From assembly GCA_018449715.1 (NCBI GenBank), contig JAAVVA010000003.1, forward strand, positions 124,001-188,000: a DNA stretch of 64,000 nucleotides, read 5' to 3'. This document shows positions 25,257-33,346 of this stretch, one piece after another; position 1 is the first letter of the stretch; every line of letters starts with the position of its first letter. The position numbers were made by a program, and so were the translations under genes. This stretch comes from Acidobacteriaceae bacterium dw_441. Lineage in GTDB: Bacteria; Acidobacteriota; Terriglobia; Terriglobales; Acidobacteriaceae. A model generated the notes under the pieces. It was given only the letters and a program-made list of their open reading frames with translations, did no database searches and had not been told where the DNA came from.

Positions 25257-25342
25257 GAAAGCAGCCCCCATTAGCCCTACCTTCGCTCCAGACGTTTCCA
25301 CGGAGAGTCTCCACTCGCCGGAAAAACGAAAGGAGCAGAGAG

Positions 25343-25672
25343 ATGCAAATCACCCTTCCCATCAGGCGGCCTCACTTCCGGCGATTGTGCGCGCAGTGCC
25401 GGAGATGGGCCATTCCCTCGCTGATGTTCCTCGCCGCACTGCCGGTCTACGCACAAACCGGCAGCGATCCGTGGGACAACGCCGTGAACGTTCTCAAGAC
25501 CGCCTTCACCGGCACGATTGCCCAGGGTCTCAGCCTGGTAGCCATCGTCGTCGGCGGTCTGATGTTCGCTTACGGCGAGGGTCAGTCGAAAAAGATGCTC
25601 GCTGGCATCGTCTTCGGCGTCGGCATGGCTATAGGTGCAGTGAACTTTATGGCCTGGCTTTTCCCGTCCTAA
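25343..25672 (+). CDS. trbC: TrbC/VirB2-family pilin subunit
   Basis: A 109-residue major pilin precursor. It has a long basic N-terminus, a signal/membrane segment ending LPVYAQ (cleavage near residue 38), then two hydrophobic helices (ALSLVAIVVGGLMFAYG-like at about 60-77 and MLAGIVFGVGMAIGAV at about 85-100) separated by a short charged loop GEGQSKK. That is the VirB2/TrbC hairpin layout. AGGAG lies upstream of the ATG. It is the first gene of the mating-pair-formation operon, 64 bases before trbD. Confidence 0.85.
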   Translation: MQITLPIRRPHFRRLCAQCRRWAIPSLMFLAALPVYAQTGSDPWDNAVNVLKTAFTGTIAQGLSLVAIVVGGLMFAYGEGQSKKMLAGIVFGVGMAIGAVNFMAWLFPS

Positions 25673-25736
25673 TCCGCAGACGGCAGGCTCAATAAACACA
25701 ATACAAACCACTTAGCAGGCAGAGAGGAGGACGCGC

Positions 25737-26048
25737 ATGGCAGAAGGCGGCTCACGACAGAACAAAGTTTATAAAGCGATGAACCGCCCTCTGACCGTGC
25801 TGGGCGCGGAGCGGCGGTTGTTCTTTGTCGCGCTCATCAGCGGCGGCTCCGTCTTCTCACTCCTGCACTCGCTGCTCGGCGGCATCGGGCTCTTCATCGT
25901 GGGCGTCATCATCGCCCGCATTGCCACCAAGCACGACATCGAAATCCTCCGGATTCTGTTCAACTCCACCAAATTCCGCAGACGCTACGACCCCATGAAG
26001 TGGGAGCCAGTAGAGATACGCATCCCGAGGGACCATGCTGAAGGTTGA
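25737..26048 (+). CDS. trbD: TrbD/VirB3-family inner-membrane protein
   Basis: A 103-residue protein with KVYKAMNRPLTVLGAERRLFF, the usual VirB3/TrbD N-terminus. One or two membrane helices follow (FVALISGGSVFSLLHSLLGGIGLFIVGVIIA, about 35-65), then a short cytoplasmic tail. It is thought to sit with the VirB4 ATPase at the base of the channel. AGAGAGGAGG precedes the start and it overlaps trbE by 14 bases. Confidence 0.85.
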   Translation: MAEGGSRQNKVYKAMNRPLTVLGAERRLFFVALISGGSVFSLLHSLLGGIGLFIVGVIIARIATKHDIEILRILFNSTKFRRRYDPMKWEPVEIRIPRDHAEG

Positions 26049-28497
26049 CACCATCACGAAGGACTGGAAAGAAGCAGGCTCGTTTCCCGCGCAGCTCAAC
26101 CTGTACGGGTTCTGGGATGAGCATTGCTTCCTGACCAAGACCGGCGACCTCGGCGCCGTGCTGAAGATCGGCGGCATCGACTACGAGAGCCTCGACCATG
26201 CCGGGCGAAACTACGCGGTCAAGCGGCTGGAGGCCGCTCTCCGCTCGCTCGACGACAGGACCAGGCTGTACCAGATCCTGTTCAAACGCAACCATCCGGA
26301 GATACCGCACGCAGAGTATGAGAACCCTTTGGTCCGCGCTGCTGTAGAACAGCGCGCGGCGTTCCTCGAATCCAAGTCGGACCGGCTCTATAGCATTGAA
26401 ATCTTCTGGGTCGTCATGATCGACGGCAGCTACCGCAAAACGGGGCTGCTGCATGCTCTGGCTCAGTTGCCGAAGCAGCCGGGCGCGTCGCTACGCGACC
26501 TGCGCTCCCTCTTCTCCGGCAACAAGGCGCGCACGTTGCTCCACGAACAGGTCGAGCGCGACCGTCTGCGCCTGCAACAAAAAATTAACAGTTTGAGTGG
26601 GCAGCTAAACGACCTCATGAAGGTCGAGCTGTCAGGGGCGGAAGGGATATTCCGGCTCGTCCGGCGTCTCGTGAACTTCCGCCCCTCCAAGATCAACGAC
26701 GCCCCTCTGTGCGACACACGCCACCTCGACTGGCAGGTGTGCGATTCGGAGCTGGAGGCGCACCGCGGCTATCTGCGGATGGATGACGACTATGTCCGCG
26801 TCCTTACGCTGAAAGAGCTGCCTTCGGAGACGCGGCCCCTGCTGTTGCAGGGTCTGCTCGACGTTCCCGCCAACTTCCATGTGGTCACCGAGTGGCACGC
26901 GCATGACAACGCGAAGTCGCGCAAGGAGATCGCATCACGCCGCCGCCACAACCACAACTCGAAGACCAGCTTCGTCTCGAACCTTCAGGACCGTCAGAAC
27001 ACTGGACCGAAGGACGAACTGGTCGATGACTCCAAGGAGGCCGCAATCGCTGAGCTTGGTGGCGCCCTAACCGCGCTCGGCATGGAAGGGAAATACTTCG
27101 GCGAGTTCACGCTGTCGATCGTGGTCTACGACGAGGACCGCCTGAAGGTAGAGCATGCCGTCGCAGAGTTTCAGAAGCTGTTCACGCAACATGATGGCCT
27201 GCTGTACGAGGAACGCTACAACCTGCTCAACGCTTTCTTCGCCACCATTCCTGGCAACAGGCAGTTCAACCTCCGCAAGCAGTGGGCACTCAACTCCAAC
27301 TATGCCGACCTGTCCTTCCTATTCACGATCGACACCGGATCGACGTGGAACCCGCAGTTAGGCAAGGAATATCTGGCCGTACTGGAATCGGTACACGGCA
27401 CACCTTACTACCTGAACCTGCATTGGGGCGATGTAGCGCACGCATTGCTTACCGGCGCGACGGGTGCCGGCAAAAGTTTCCTAACCTCATGCCTCCTGCA
27501 ATCGGCGCAGAAATACGACCCGCTGACCATCATCTTCGACCTCGGCGCCAGCTACGAGATGCTCACGCGGACCTTCGGCGGGACGTACCTGAATGTTGGG
27601 CTGAAGAATCCCGGCTTCAGCATCAATCCGTTCTCGCTTGCGCAGACGCACGAAAACCTGAACTTCCTGTACCTCTTCCTGCGTGTGCTCATCGAAGCCG
27701 GTGGCCGCTACGACCTCACCATCAACGATGAAAAGGCGCTCTACGCCGCGCTGGAGCGCGTCTATAAGCTCCCCGCCGAGATCAGGACGCTCTCGAACTT
27801 CGCGTCCATCCTCGGCCCGCTCGGGGAACATCTGCACCGCTGGACCCAGGCCGGACAGTTCGGCTACCTCTTCGACAACGTAGAGGACACCCTTACCTTC
27901 TCGCGTTTCCAGACATTCAACTTCGATGGCTGGGACAAGTACCCGGACGTGCTCGAACCGATGCTGTTCTACGTGCTGCAACGCGCGTCCACGGAGATCG
28001 AGCGACCGGAGAATGCCGCGACATTCAAACTCTTCGTCATCGACGAAGGTTGGATCTTCTTCAAAAAGGCCATCATCCGCGACTGGATCATGCGTGCGGA
28101 GAAGACCTGGCGCAAGAAAAACGCCGCCATGATCCTGGCCACGCAGTCGATGATGGAACTCGCCAATTCCGGGCTGTTGGAACTGGTCAACGAGTCCTGC
28201 CCGACGCGTATCTTCCTCGCTAATCCCGGCATCGACCGCAAGTTGTACGCCGAGACGTTCCAGCTCAATGATACCGAGCTGGAGTTGCTCGAATCGCTGG
28301 TGCCCAAGCGCAACCTGCTGTTCAAGCAGCCGCGCTATGCCAAGAAGCTGCGCCTTGAAGTCGATGCCCTGAGCTACTGGACCGCGACCAACACACCCCG
28401 CGACAACATCCGCAAACAGGATTACTTCGCCCGCTTCGGGCCGGAGCAGGGTTTGATCCGGCTCGTCCAGGATTACCCCAACCCCCTCAACTCATAA
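26035..28497 (+). CDS. trbE: TrbE/VirB4-family secretion ATPase
   Basis: An 820-residue ATPase that powers pilus assembly and substrate transfer at the inner membrane. The N-terminal half is the VirB4 scaffold domain (LNLYGFWDEHCFLTKTGDLG, later NLLNAFFATIPGNRQFNLRK). Walker A GATGAGKS is near residue 473, and Walker B LFVIDEGWIFF near 665 is followed by TQSMMEL. Length is normal for the family. It overlaps trbD by 14 bases, and trbG begins 28 bases after its stop. Confidence 0.93.
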   Translation: MLKVDTITKDWKEAGSFPAQLNLYGFWDEHCFLTKTGDLGAVLKIGGIDYESLDHAGRNYAVKRLEAALRSLDDRTRLYQILFKRNHPEIPHAEYENPLVRAAVEQRAAFLESKSDRLYSIEIFWVVMIDGSYRKTGLLHALAQLPKQPGASLRDLRSLFSGNKARTLLHEQVERDRLRLQQKINSLSGQLNDLMKVELSGAEGIFRLVRRLVNFRPSKINDAPLCDTRHLDWQVCDSELEAHRGYLRMDDDYVRVLTLKELPSETRPLLLQGLLDVPANFHVVTEWHAHDNAKSRKEIASRRRHNHNSKTSFVSNLQDRQNTGPKDELVDDSKEAAIAELGGALTALGMEGKYFGEFTLSIVVYDEDRLKVEHAVAEFQKLFTQHDGLLYEERYNLLNAFFATIPGNRQFNLRKQWALNSNYADLSFLFTIDTGSTWNPQLGKEYLAVLESVHGTPYYLNLHWGDVAHALLTGATGAGKSFLTSCLLQSAQKYDPLTIIFDLGASYEMLTRTFGGTYLNVGLKNPGFSINPFSLAQTHENLNFLYLFLRVLIEAGGRYDLTINDEKALYAALERVYKLPAEIRTLSNFASILGPLGEHLHRWTQAGQFGYLFDNVEDTLTFSRFQTFNFDGWDKYPDVLEPMLFYVLQRASTEIERPENAATFKLFVIDEGWIFFKKAIIRDWIMRAEKTWRKKNAAMILATQSMMELANSGLLELVNESCPTRIFLANPGIDRKLYAETFQLNDTELELLESLVPKRNLLFKQPRYAKKLRLEVDALSYWTATNTPRDNIRKQDYFARFGPEQGLIRLVQDYPNPLNS

Positions 28498-28525
28498 CTC
28501 AGCCCAACCCCCAAAGGAGATCTTC

Positions 28526-29284
28526 ATGCGCCCTGCTGCACCCATCATCCCCCTTCTACTTGGCCTTGCCGCGACCGTGGCCCACGGTCAGCAGACTACC
28601 GCTCGTCTGGTCAAGTACCACGCCAACGACATCGTCAGCGTCCGCGCAAAGATGCGCTACACCACGCTGATCGAGCTCCCCGGTACAGAGAAGATTCTGG
28701 AGGTCGCCACCGGAGATAAGGACTTCTGGATCATCGACACGGTCGGCAACTATTGTTTCCTGCATCCGGCCAAGGAAGGCATCCACTCCAACCTCAACCT
28801 CATTACCGATAAGGGCACGGTGTATTCCTTCGTGCTCGACGATGTCGAGTCCGGCGATCCCGACCTGAAGGTCGTCATCGAGCCGTCCGACCCGTCCTCG
28901 CTTGCTGCCGCCAATGGCACCGGCAAACTCGTGTCGGCCAGCGAGGTAGAGGCGGCGCGCGCCCAGTCGCAGGCTGCTCAGACTCGCGCTTCGGTTGCGG
29001 TCGAGCAGTTCCGCGCCGACTACCCGACGAAGGCATTGCAGTTCGACTACACCTTCCACAACGAAAGCCCCTTCGATGTGTCGGCCATCTATCACGATGA
29101 CAAGTTCACCTACATCAAGTCGTCAGCTACGGAGAAGTTCTCCATCTACGAGCTGAAGGACGGCAAGCCCGACCTCATCACCTTCCAGTTGCAGAACGGC
29201 ACCTACGTCATCCCGACCGTGGTCGATAAAGGCTATCTCGAAATCGGCAAGCACAAGCTCGACTTTCAACGGAAGGCCCAGTAA
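28526..29284 (+). CDS. trbG: TrbG/VirB9-family channel protein
   Basis: A 252-residue periplasmic component of the outer-membrane core. It has a signal peptide (about 1-21, ATVAHGQ) and an N-terminal domain with IVSVRAKMRYTTLIELP and LITDKGTVYSFVLDD, typical of VirB9. A linker rich in Ala/Gln follows, then a C-terminal domain with FDVSAIYHDDKFTYIKSSA and ending GYLEIGKHKLDFQRKAQ. GGAGAT precedes the start; trbI follows nine bases later. No VirB7/TrbH lipoprotein gene is seen next to it. Confidence 0.85.
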   Translation: MRPAAPIIPLLLGLAATVAHGQQTTARLVKYHANDIVSVRAKMRYTTLIELPGTEKILEVATGDKDFWIIDTVGNYCFLHPAKEGIHSNLNLITDKGTVYSFVLDDVESGDPDLKVVIEPSDPSSLAAANGTGKLVSASEVEAARAQSQAAQTRASVAVEQFRADYPTKALQFDYTFHNESPFDVSAIYHDDKFTYIKSSATEKFSIYELKDGKPDLITFQLQNGTYVIPTVVDKGYLEIGKHKLDFQRKAQ

Positions 29285-29293
29285 GGAGGCGCG

Positions 29294-30556
29294 ATGACAG
29301 ACGAAAAACAGACCTCCCCCATAGAGCCACAGGCAGTTTCGCCGGAGGCGCAGTCGCCGAGCGCGCAGCTCCGTGACAAGCGCATCGTGCCCGAAGGCGT
29401 GGTGCCTAAGCAGGCCCAGGGTTACGTCATCGCGGGACTAGCGGTGCTGATCCTGATGGCCGTTATGTTCTCGAAGAACCATGCCAAGCCTGCTGCGAAA
29501 GATATTCCATCCGGTCCGCTGGCCATGTCCACCGACGTGAACCAGCGGAAGATCCAGGAACTGGAGCAGGACCTGAGCGCCGACCAGCGCCAAAGCCAGC
29601 AGCAGGCACTGGCGCAGAAGAACATGAGCCCTACTGCCATGCCTGGAGGTGCGCCGTCTCCCATGCAGCCCAATGGGGCGATCAATGGCGGTGCGGCTCC
29701 GATGGTGCCGGTATCGCCTCCAGCCACGCCGTCCAGCGATCCGGTCGCAGACGCGGAGAAGGCGCTGGCCTTCAAGTCGCGCTTTGCGTCAAACCTGGTC
29801 TCCGCGGGGGAGAGCGCGTCGCACCCATTGGCAGAACCTGTCAGCTTCAGTGAGAGCGCCGCCGCCCGCTCTTCGAGCTTGCCGCCGACTCCTCCCATGC
29901 AGGCCGCGTCTACGCCCGCTACTGCCAACAAGCGGGCGCCGGAGATCAACCTGAACGCCGCGCACGGCCAACCGTATGCGGTCTTCGAGGGCACGACCAT
30001 CGACACCGTGCTGGTGGATCGCCTCGATGGGGAGTTTGCCGGGGACGTTAAGGTGATGGTCACCAACCCCGTCTACAGCGAGGATCGCCAGCACGTCCTG
30101 ATCCCTGAAGGCACGTTCGTCCTCGGCACCGTGCAGAAGGTCTCGGGACTGGGCCAGAAGCGCCTCGCCCTCACCTTCCACCGGATGCTCATGCCCGACA
30201 GATACTCCGTCGATCTCGACCAGTTCCACGGTCTCGATCAGGCGGGTGAGAGCGGCATCAAGGACAAGGTCAATAACCACTACGTCGAGATATTCGGCGC
30301 GTCGATTGCCCTGGGTGTGATCTCTGGCGCAGCCGAGGCCACCAACCTCAATCAGGGTTACAACGAGTCCGGTACAGAAGCATACAAGGCCGGCATCGCA
30401 TCGAGTCTCTCGCAGTCGAGCGCGAACGTGCTCGACCGCTTCATCAACATCCCGCCGACCATCACGATTCGCAATGGTCATCGGATCAAGGTTTACATCA
30501 CCCAGGACATGCTCCTGCCCGCCTACGAGAACCACGATATGTCGAGCGTGATGTAA
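29294..30556 (+). CDS. trbI: TrbI/VirB10-family channel protein
   Basis: A 420-residue protein that spans from inner to outer membrane. It has a cytoplasmic N-terminus, one membrane helix (VIAGLAVLILMAVMFS, about 45-60), and a long Pro/Ala/Ser-rich periplasmic stretch to about residue 220. The conserved C-terminal beta-barrel domain carries VFEGTTIDTVLVDRLDGE, LIPEGTFVLGTVQKV and ending ITIRNGHRIKVYITQDM. AAGGAGG before the ATG supports the start. Confidence 0.92.
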   Translation: MTDEKQTSPIEPQAVSPEAQSPSAQLRDKRIVPEGVVPKQAQGYVIAGLAVLILMAVMFSKNHAKPAAKDIPSGPLAMSTDVNQRKIQELEQDLSADQRQSQQQALAQKNMSPTAMPGGAPSPMQPNGAINGGAAPMVPVSPPATPSSDPVADAEKALAFKSRFASNLVSAGESASHPLAEPVSFSESAAARSSSLPPTPPMQAASTPATANKRAPEINLNAAHGQPYAVFEGTTIDTVLVDRLDGEFAGDVKVMVTNPVYSEDRQHVLIPEGTFVLGTVQKVSGLGQKRLALTFHRMLMPDRYSVDLDQFHGLDQAGESGIKDKVNNHYVEIFGASIALGVISGAAEATNLNQGYNESGTEAYKAGIASSLSQSSANVLDRFINIPPTITIRNGHRIKVYITQDMLLPAYENHDMSSVM

Positions 30557-30613
30557 ATCAGCCCATCCATTCATAACCCGACGCTCTGTGAGCGCCCTTA
30601 CGGAGGTTCAACC

Positions 30614-31459
30614 ATGAAATCAATAAAGCTGTATGGCCTTCTCTTCGCTGTCCTCACTATGCTCACGCCTGCGGCGCACGCGCAGTTCGGTAGCGGTATC
30701 GTCTACGATCCCACGCAATCTGCCCATGCTCTTCAACAGATAGAGCAGGGCTCGGAGATCTATACAACCGCCGTCGATACCCGCAACCAGATCGTCACCA
30801 TGTACAACCTCGCCCACCAGATGGCGCAGATGCCGCAGAACCTCGAAGCGCGCTACAAGGCCGACTGGTCGCAGTGGACCAGCTTGCAGGCTCCGGCGAA
30901 CACCTATGGCAACACATCTGCTCTGGTGAACGCACTCAACTACGGCGCTCTTACCAATGCACAACAGGGATACAACAGCGCCTATGTGCAGGCCCAGAAT
31001 TATCCCTCGAGTAACTATGGATCTCTCGATGCGCGCACGCAGGCCACGGTCGCCAACCAGTACGCCACGTCGGAACTGGCACAGACAACAACGACGAACA
31101 CACTTGCCACCCTGGGGACGATCCGCACCAACGAGCAACAGTTCGCAACCAAGCTCTCCAATCTCGATTCAGACACGTTTTCGATCGACTCCAGCCAGCA
31201 GACCCAGAACGCCCTACTCGGCAAGATCAACTCGGCGACCCTGCTCCAGATCCATTCCCAGCAGGACACCAACCAGCTTCTCGCAGCTTCGATCCAACAG
31301 CAGCTTGTCGCCCAAAAGCAGCAGATCGACACGCAGAATCGCTCCCTCAATAACTCGGTCTACTTCCAGCAGAACTTTCCCACCACTATGCAGAACGTGA
31401 ATAACGGCGTGAGCGATTCGATGCACTCGATTTCGCTCAGCATCAACGGGAGCAACTGA
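30614..31459 (+). CDS. trbJ: TrbJ/VirB5-like periplasmic pilus protein
   Basis: A 281-residue exported protein. The signal peptide covers about residues 1-23 (AAHAQ). FGSGIVYDPTQSAHALQQI is the classic TrbJ opening, and the body is long alpha-helical and rich in Gln, Asn and Thr. These proteins cap or assemble the pilus. ACGGAGG lies upstream. Its stop overlaps the start of trbL by one base, showing tight coupling. Confidence 0.85.
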   Translation: MKSIKLYGLLFAVLTMLTPAAHAQFGSGIVYDPTQSAHALQQIEQGSEIYTTAVDTRNQIVTMYNLAHQMAQMPQNLEARYKADWSQWTSLQAPANTYGNTSALVNALNYGALTNAQQGYNSAYVQAQNYPSSNYGSLDARTQATVANQYATSELAQTTTTNTLATLGTIRTNEQQFATKLSNLDSDTFSIDSSQQTQNALLGKINSATLLQIHSQQDTNQLLAASIQQQLVAQKQQIDTQNRSLNNSVYFQQNFPTTMQNVNNGVSDSMHSISLSINGSN

Positions 31460-32280
31460 TGGGACAGAACATCATCGCGCAGCTAGGGCAGGCCATTACT
31501 CAACTGCTCTCTTCCCAAAGCAACACTCTCCAGGCCACGGGCCTCGACATCTTCCGTGGCCTGGCAACCATCCTCATCGTCTGGTTCGGCATCAAGGCCG
31601 CCTTGTCCGCTTCGCAGGGACTCGGCGGCTTCCACTTCGCCAAGTTTGCCGACCTCATTCTTATGATTTCGCTCGGCCTTGGCATGCTGACGTATTACTC
31701 GGCACCGATTCCCGGCACGAGCTACAGCTTCAGTGACCTCATCACCAAAGAGGGTCTTAACCTCTCGTCGCAGATCGAGTCCAGTCAAACGCAGTCGATC
31801 GCCGACACCATTACTGCCCAGGAGCAGCAGCTCGGCTCGCCTCCGGGCAGCTTCAACCTCATCGAAGACCTCACGTATCTGCTGATTGTCGTCATCCTCG
31901 CGCTGATGGAAGCCGCGGCCTTCGCGGTGATCGCCTACGGCTACGTCGCCGCGGCGGTCTGTGTCCTCATCGGTCCGATCTTCATCCCCTGGTTCATCGT
32001 GCCTAAGATGGACTGGCTCTTCTGGGGGTGGCTGAAAGCCTTCATTGGCTTCAGCTTCTATCAGGTCGTCGCCTCCGCCTTTATCTATGTCTTTTCGAAG
32101 CTGCTGACTTCGATGTTCCAGGTCATCGGCAACATCACCATCTCGAACGCCTTTACGGTCCTGCCCGCGCTGCTGATCACGCTGTTCGTCTGCATCTACG
32201 GGCTGGTCAAGATCCCTGAACTTACCTCAGCCATTCTCAGTGGCCGCGCCGGCACCTGGGTCAACGTGATGGGGGATTAG
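31459..32280 (+). CDS. trbL: TrbL/VirB6-family polytopic membrane protein
   Basis: A 273-residue integral membrane protein with about six hydrophobic segments (first at GLATILIVWFGIKAAL, then ADLILMISLGLGML, LLIVVILALMEAAAFAVIAYGYVAAAV, and two more). The signature GPIFIPWFIVPKMDWLFWGWLKAFIGFSFYQVV matches the TrbL/VirB6 core. It forms part of the inner-membrane channel. It shares one base with trbJ and is two bases from the next gene. Confidence 0.88.
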   Translation: MGQNIIAQLGQAITQLLSSQSNTLQATGLDIFRGLATILIVWFGIKAALSASQGLGGFHFAKFADLILMISLGLGMLTYYSAPIPGTSYSFSDLITKEGLNLSSQIESSQTQSIADTITAQEQQLGSPPGSFNLIEDLTYLLIVVILALMEAAAFAVIAYGYVAAAVCVLIGPIFIPWFIVPKMDWLFWGWLKAFIGFSFYQVVASAFIYVFSKLLTSMFQVIGNITISNAFTVLPALLITLFVCIYGLVKIPELTSAILSGRAGTWVNVMGD

Positions 32281-32282
32281 TC

Positions 32283-32963
32283 ATGCCGACACAGAATAAA
32301 CTTCTCACCACCGATGCAGGCCACAAGTTCCTTGAGTTGTATGCCGAACCCGTCGTCACCAATACCTACCTCAAAGTCGCCATCCTTGTGCTCTCGGTCG
32401 TCACGTTTTGCTGCGTGGTCCTGCTCTACAGGGCGCAGACCGCCGCATTGCACCTGAAGCCTCTCATCATCACAACAACTGAAGCCGGGCGCGGCGAGGT
32501 CAGAAACTACGCCGACTTCTCGAAGGTCCCCGTTGAGCGCGTCAGCAAATACTATCTGGCGCGTTGGGCGCAGCTCTACTATGGGCGCAATCACGCCACG
32601 CTGCAGCGCGATTTCGCCGACTCTCTTAACTTCTTCTCGAATGATTTGCAGGGCGCGACGCTCGCTCGGGTCACAAAGGCCAAGACCCTTGAAACCTTCC
32701 TGCTTGATCCCAGCGCCCCGAACGTGGACATCGAGATTAAGGCCGTCGTGCTCGACGACACGCGGCAGGCCCCGTATCGCGCCCATATTGAATTCGAGAA
32801 AGTCTTCTACTCCTTCGGCGACCAACAGGAGCAGCATCGCGAACGCTGGACCGCCAATGTGGTCTATGGCTTCCGTGACGAAGTGCCCAACGCGATGCTG
32901 CTCACCAATCCTCTCGGTCTCGTCATCAGCTACGTCCACGAAGACCAGGCTTTCGGGAGCTAA
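32283..32963 (+). CDS. trbF: TrbF/VirB8-family protein
   Basis: A 226-residue bitopic protein: short cytoplasmic N-terminus, one membrane helix (YLKVAILVLSVVTFCCVVLLYR, about 33-54), and a periplasmic NTF2-like domain ending with NPLGLVISYVHEDQAF. VirB8 proteins act as assembly hubs of the channel. Two-base gaps on both sides show it belongs to the trb operon. Confidence 0.82.
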   Translation: MPTQNKLLTTDAGHKFLELYAEPVVTNTYLKVAILVLSVVTFCCVVLLYRAQTAALHLKPLIITTTEAGRGEVRNYADFSKVPVERVSKYYLARWAQLYYGRNHATLQRDFADSLNFFSNDLQGATLARVTKAKTLETFLLDPSAPNVDIEIKAVVLDDTRQAPYRAHIEFEKVFYSFGDQQEQHRERWTANVVYGFRDEVPNAMLLTNPLGLVISYVHEDQAFGS

Positions 32964-32965
32964 CC

Positions 32966-33346
32966 ATGCGACCAAAGATGCCCATTCTGCTTTACTGCGC
33001 TGACCGTGAACTGCTCTCTGCTACAGCGTTCGCGTTGCGCCTGCAACCCTATGACGTTACAGCCATCGATGACAGTCGCAGCGCTGCTGCGGTCATGATG
33101 GCGAGCGACCTTGTGTGTGGCATCCTGATTCACGCAAGGCAGGGTGATTTCGCAGGTCGGCTGATTCGTCGTTTGCTGGAAGCGGATCTGCATGTCCCCC
33201 TGCTTCTTGTGGATCTAGCCGGTGATCTCGCACCCGTCCGCTACGCGGACATGGTGCTCTATGGCCGCAACACTTCTATGGCTCACATCCTCGGCGCACT
33301 TAATGTGCTCTGCGCTCGGAAGCGTGGACCACGGAGTGCTGCGTGA
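32966..33346 (+). CDS. Degenerate receiver-like small protein
   Basis: A 126-residue protein with the alternating strand/helix pattern of a response-regulator receiver (PILLYCADRELLSATAFALRLQPYDVTAIDD, then VCGILIHARQG, VPLLLVDLAG, ADMVLYGRN). The usual phospho-acceptor Asp position reads His (ILIHARQG), and the usual acidic pair near strand 1 is reduced to one Asp. It should therefore act without phosphorylation. It is inserted between trbF and the methylase gene, which it overlaps by four bases. Function unknown; a regulatory or binding role is inferred. Confidence 0.55.
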   Translation: MRPKMPILLYCADRELLSATAFALRLQPYDVTAIDDSRSAAAVMMASDLVCGILIHARQGDFAGRLIRRLLEADLHVPLLLVDLAGDLAPVRYADMVLYGRNTSMAHILGALNVLCARKRGPRSAA

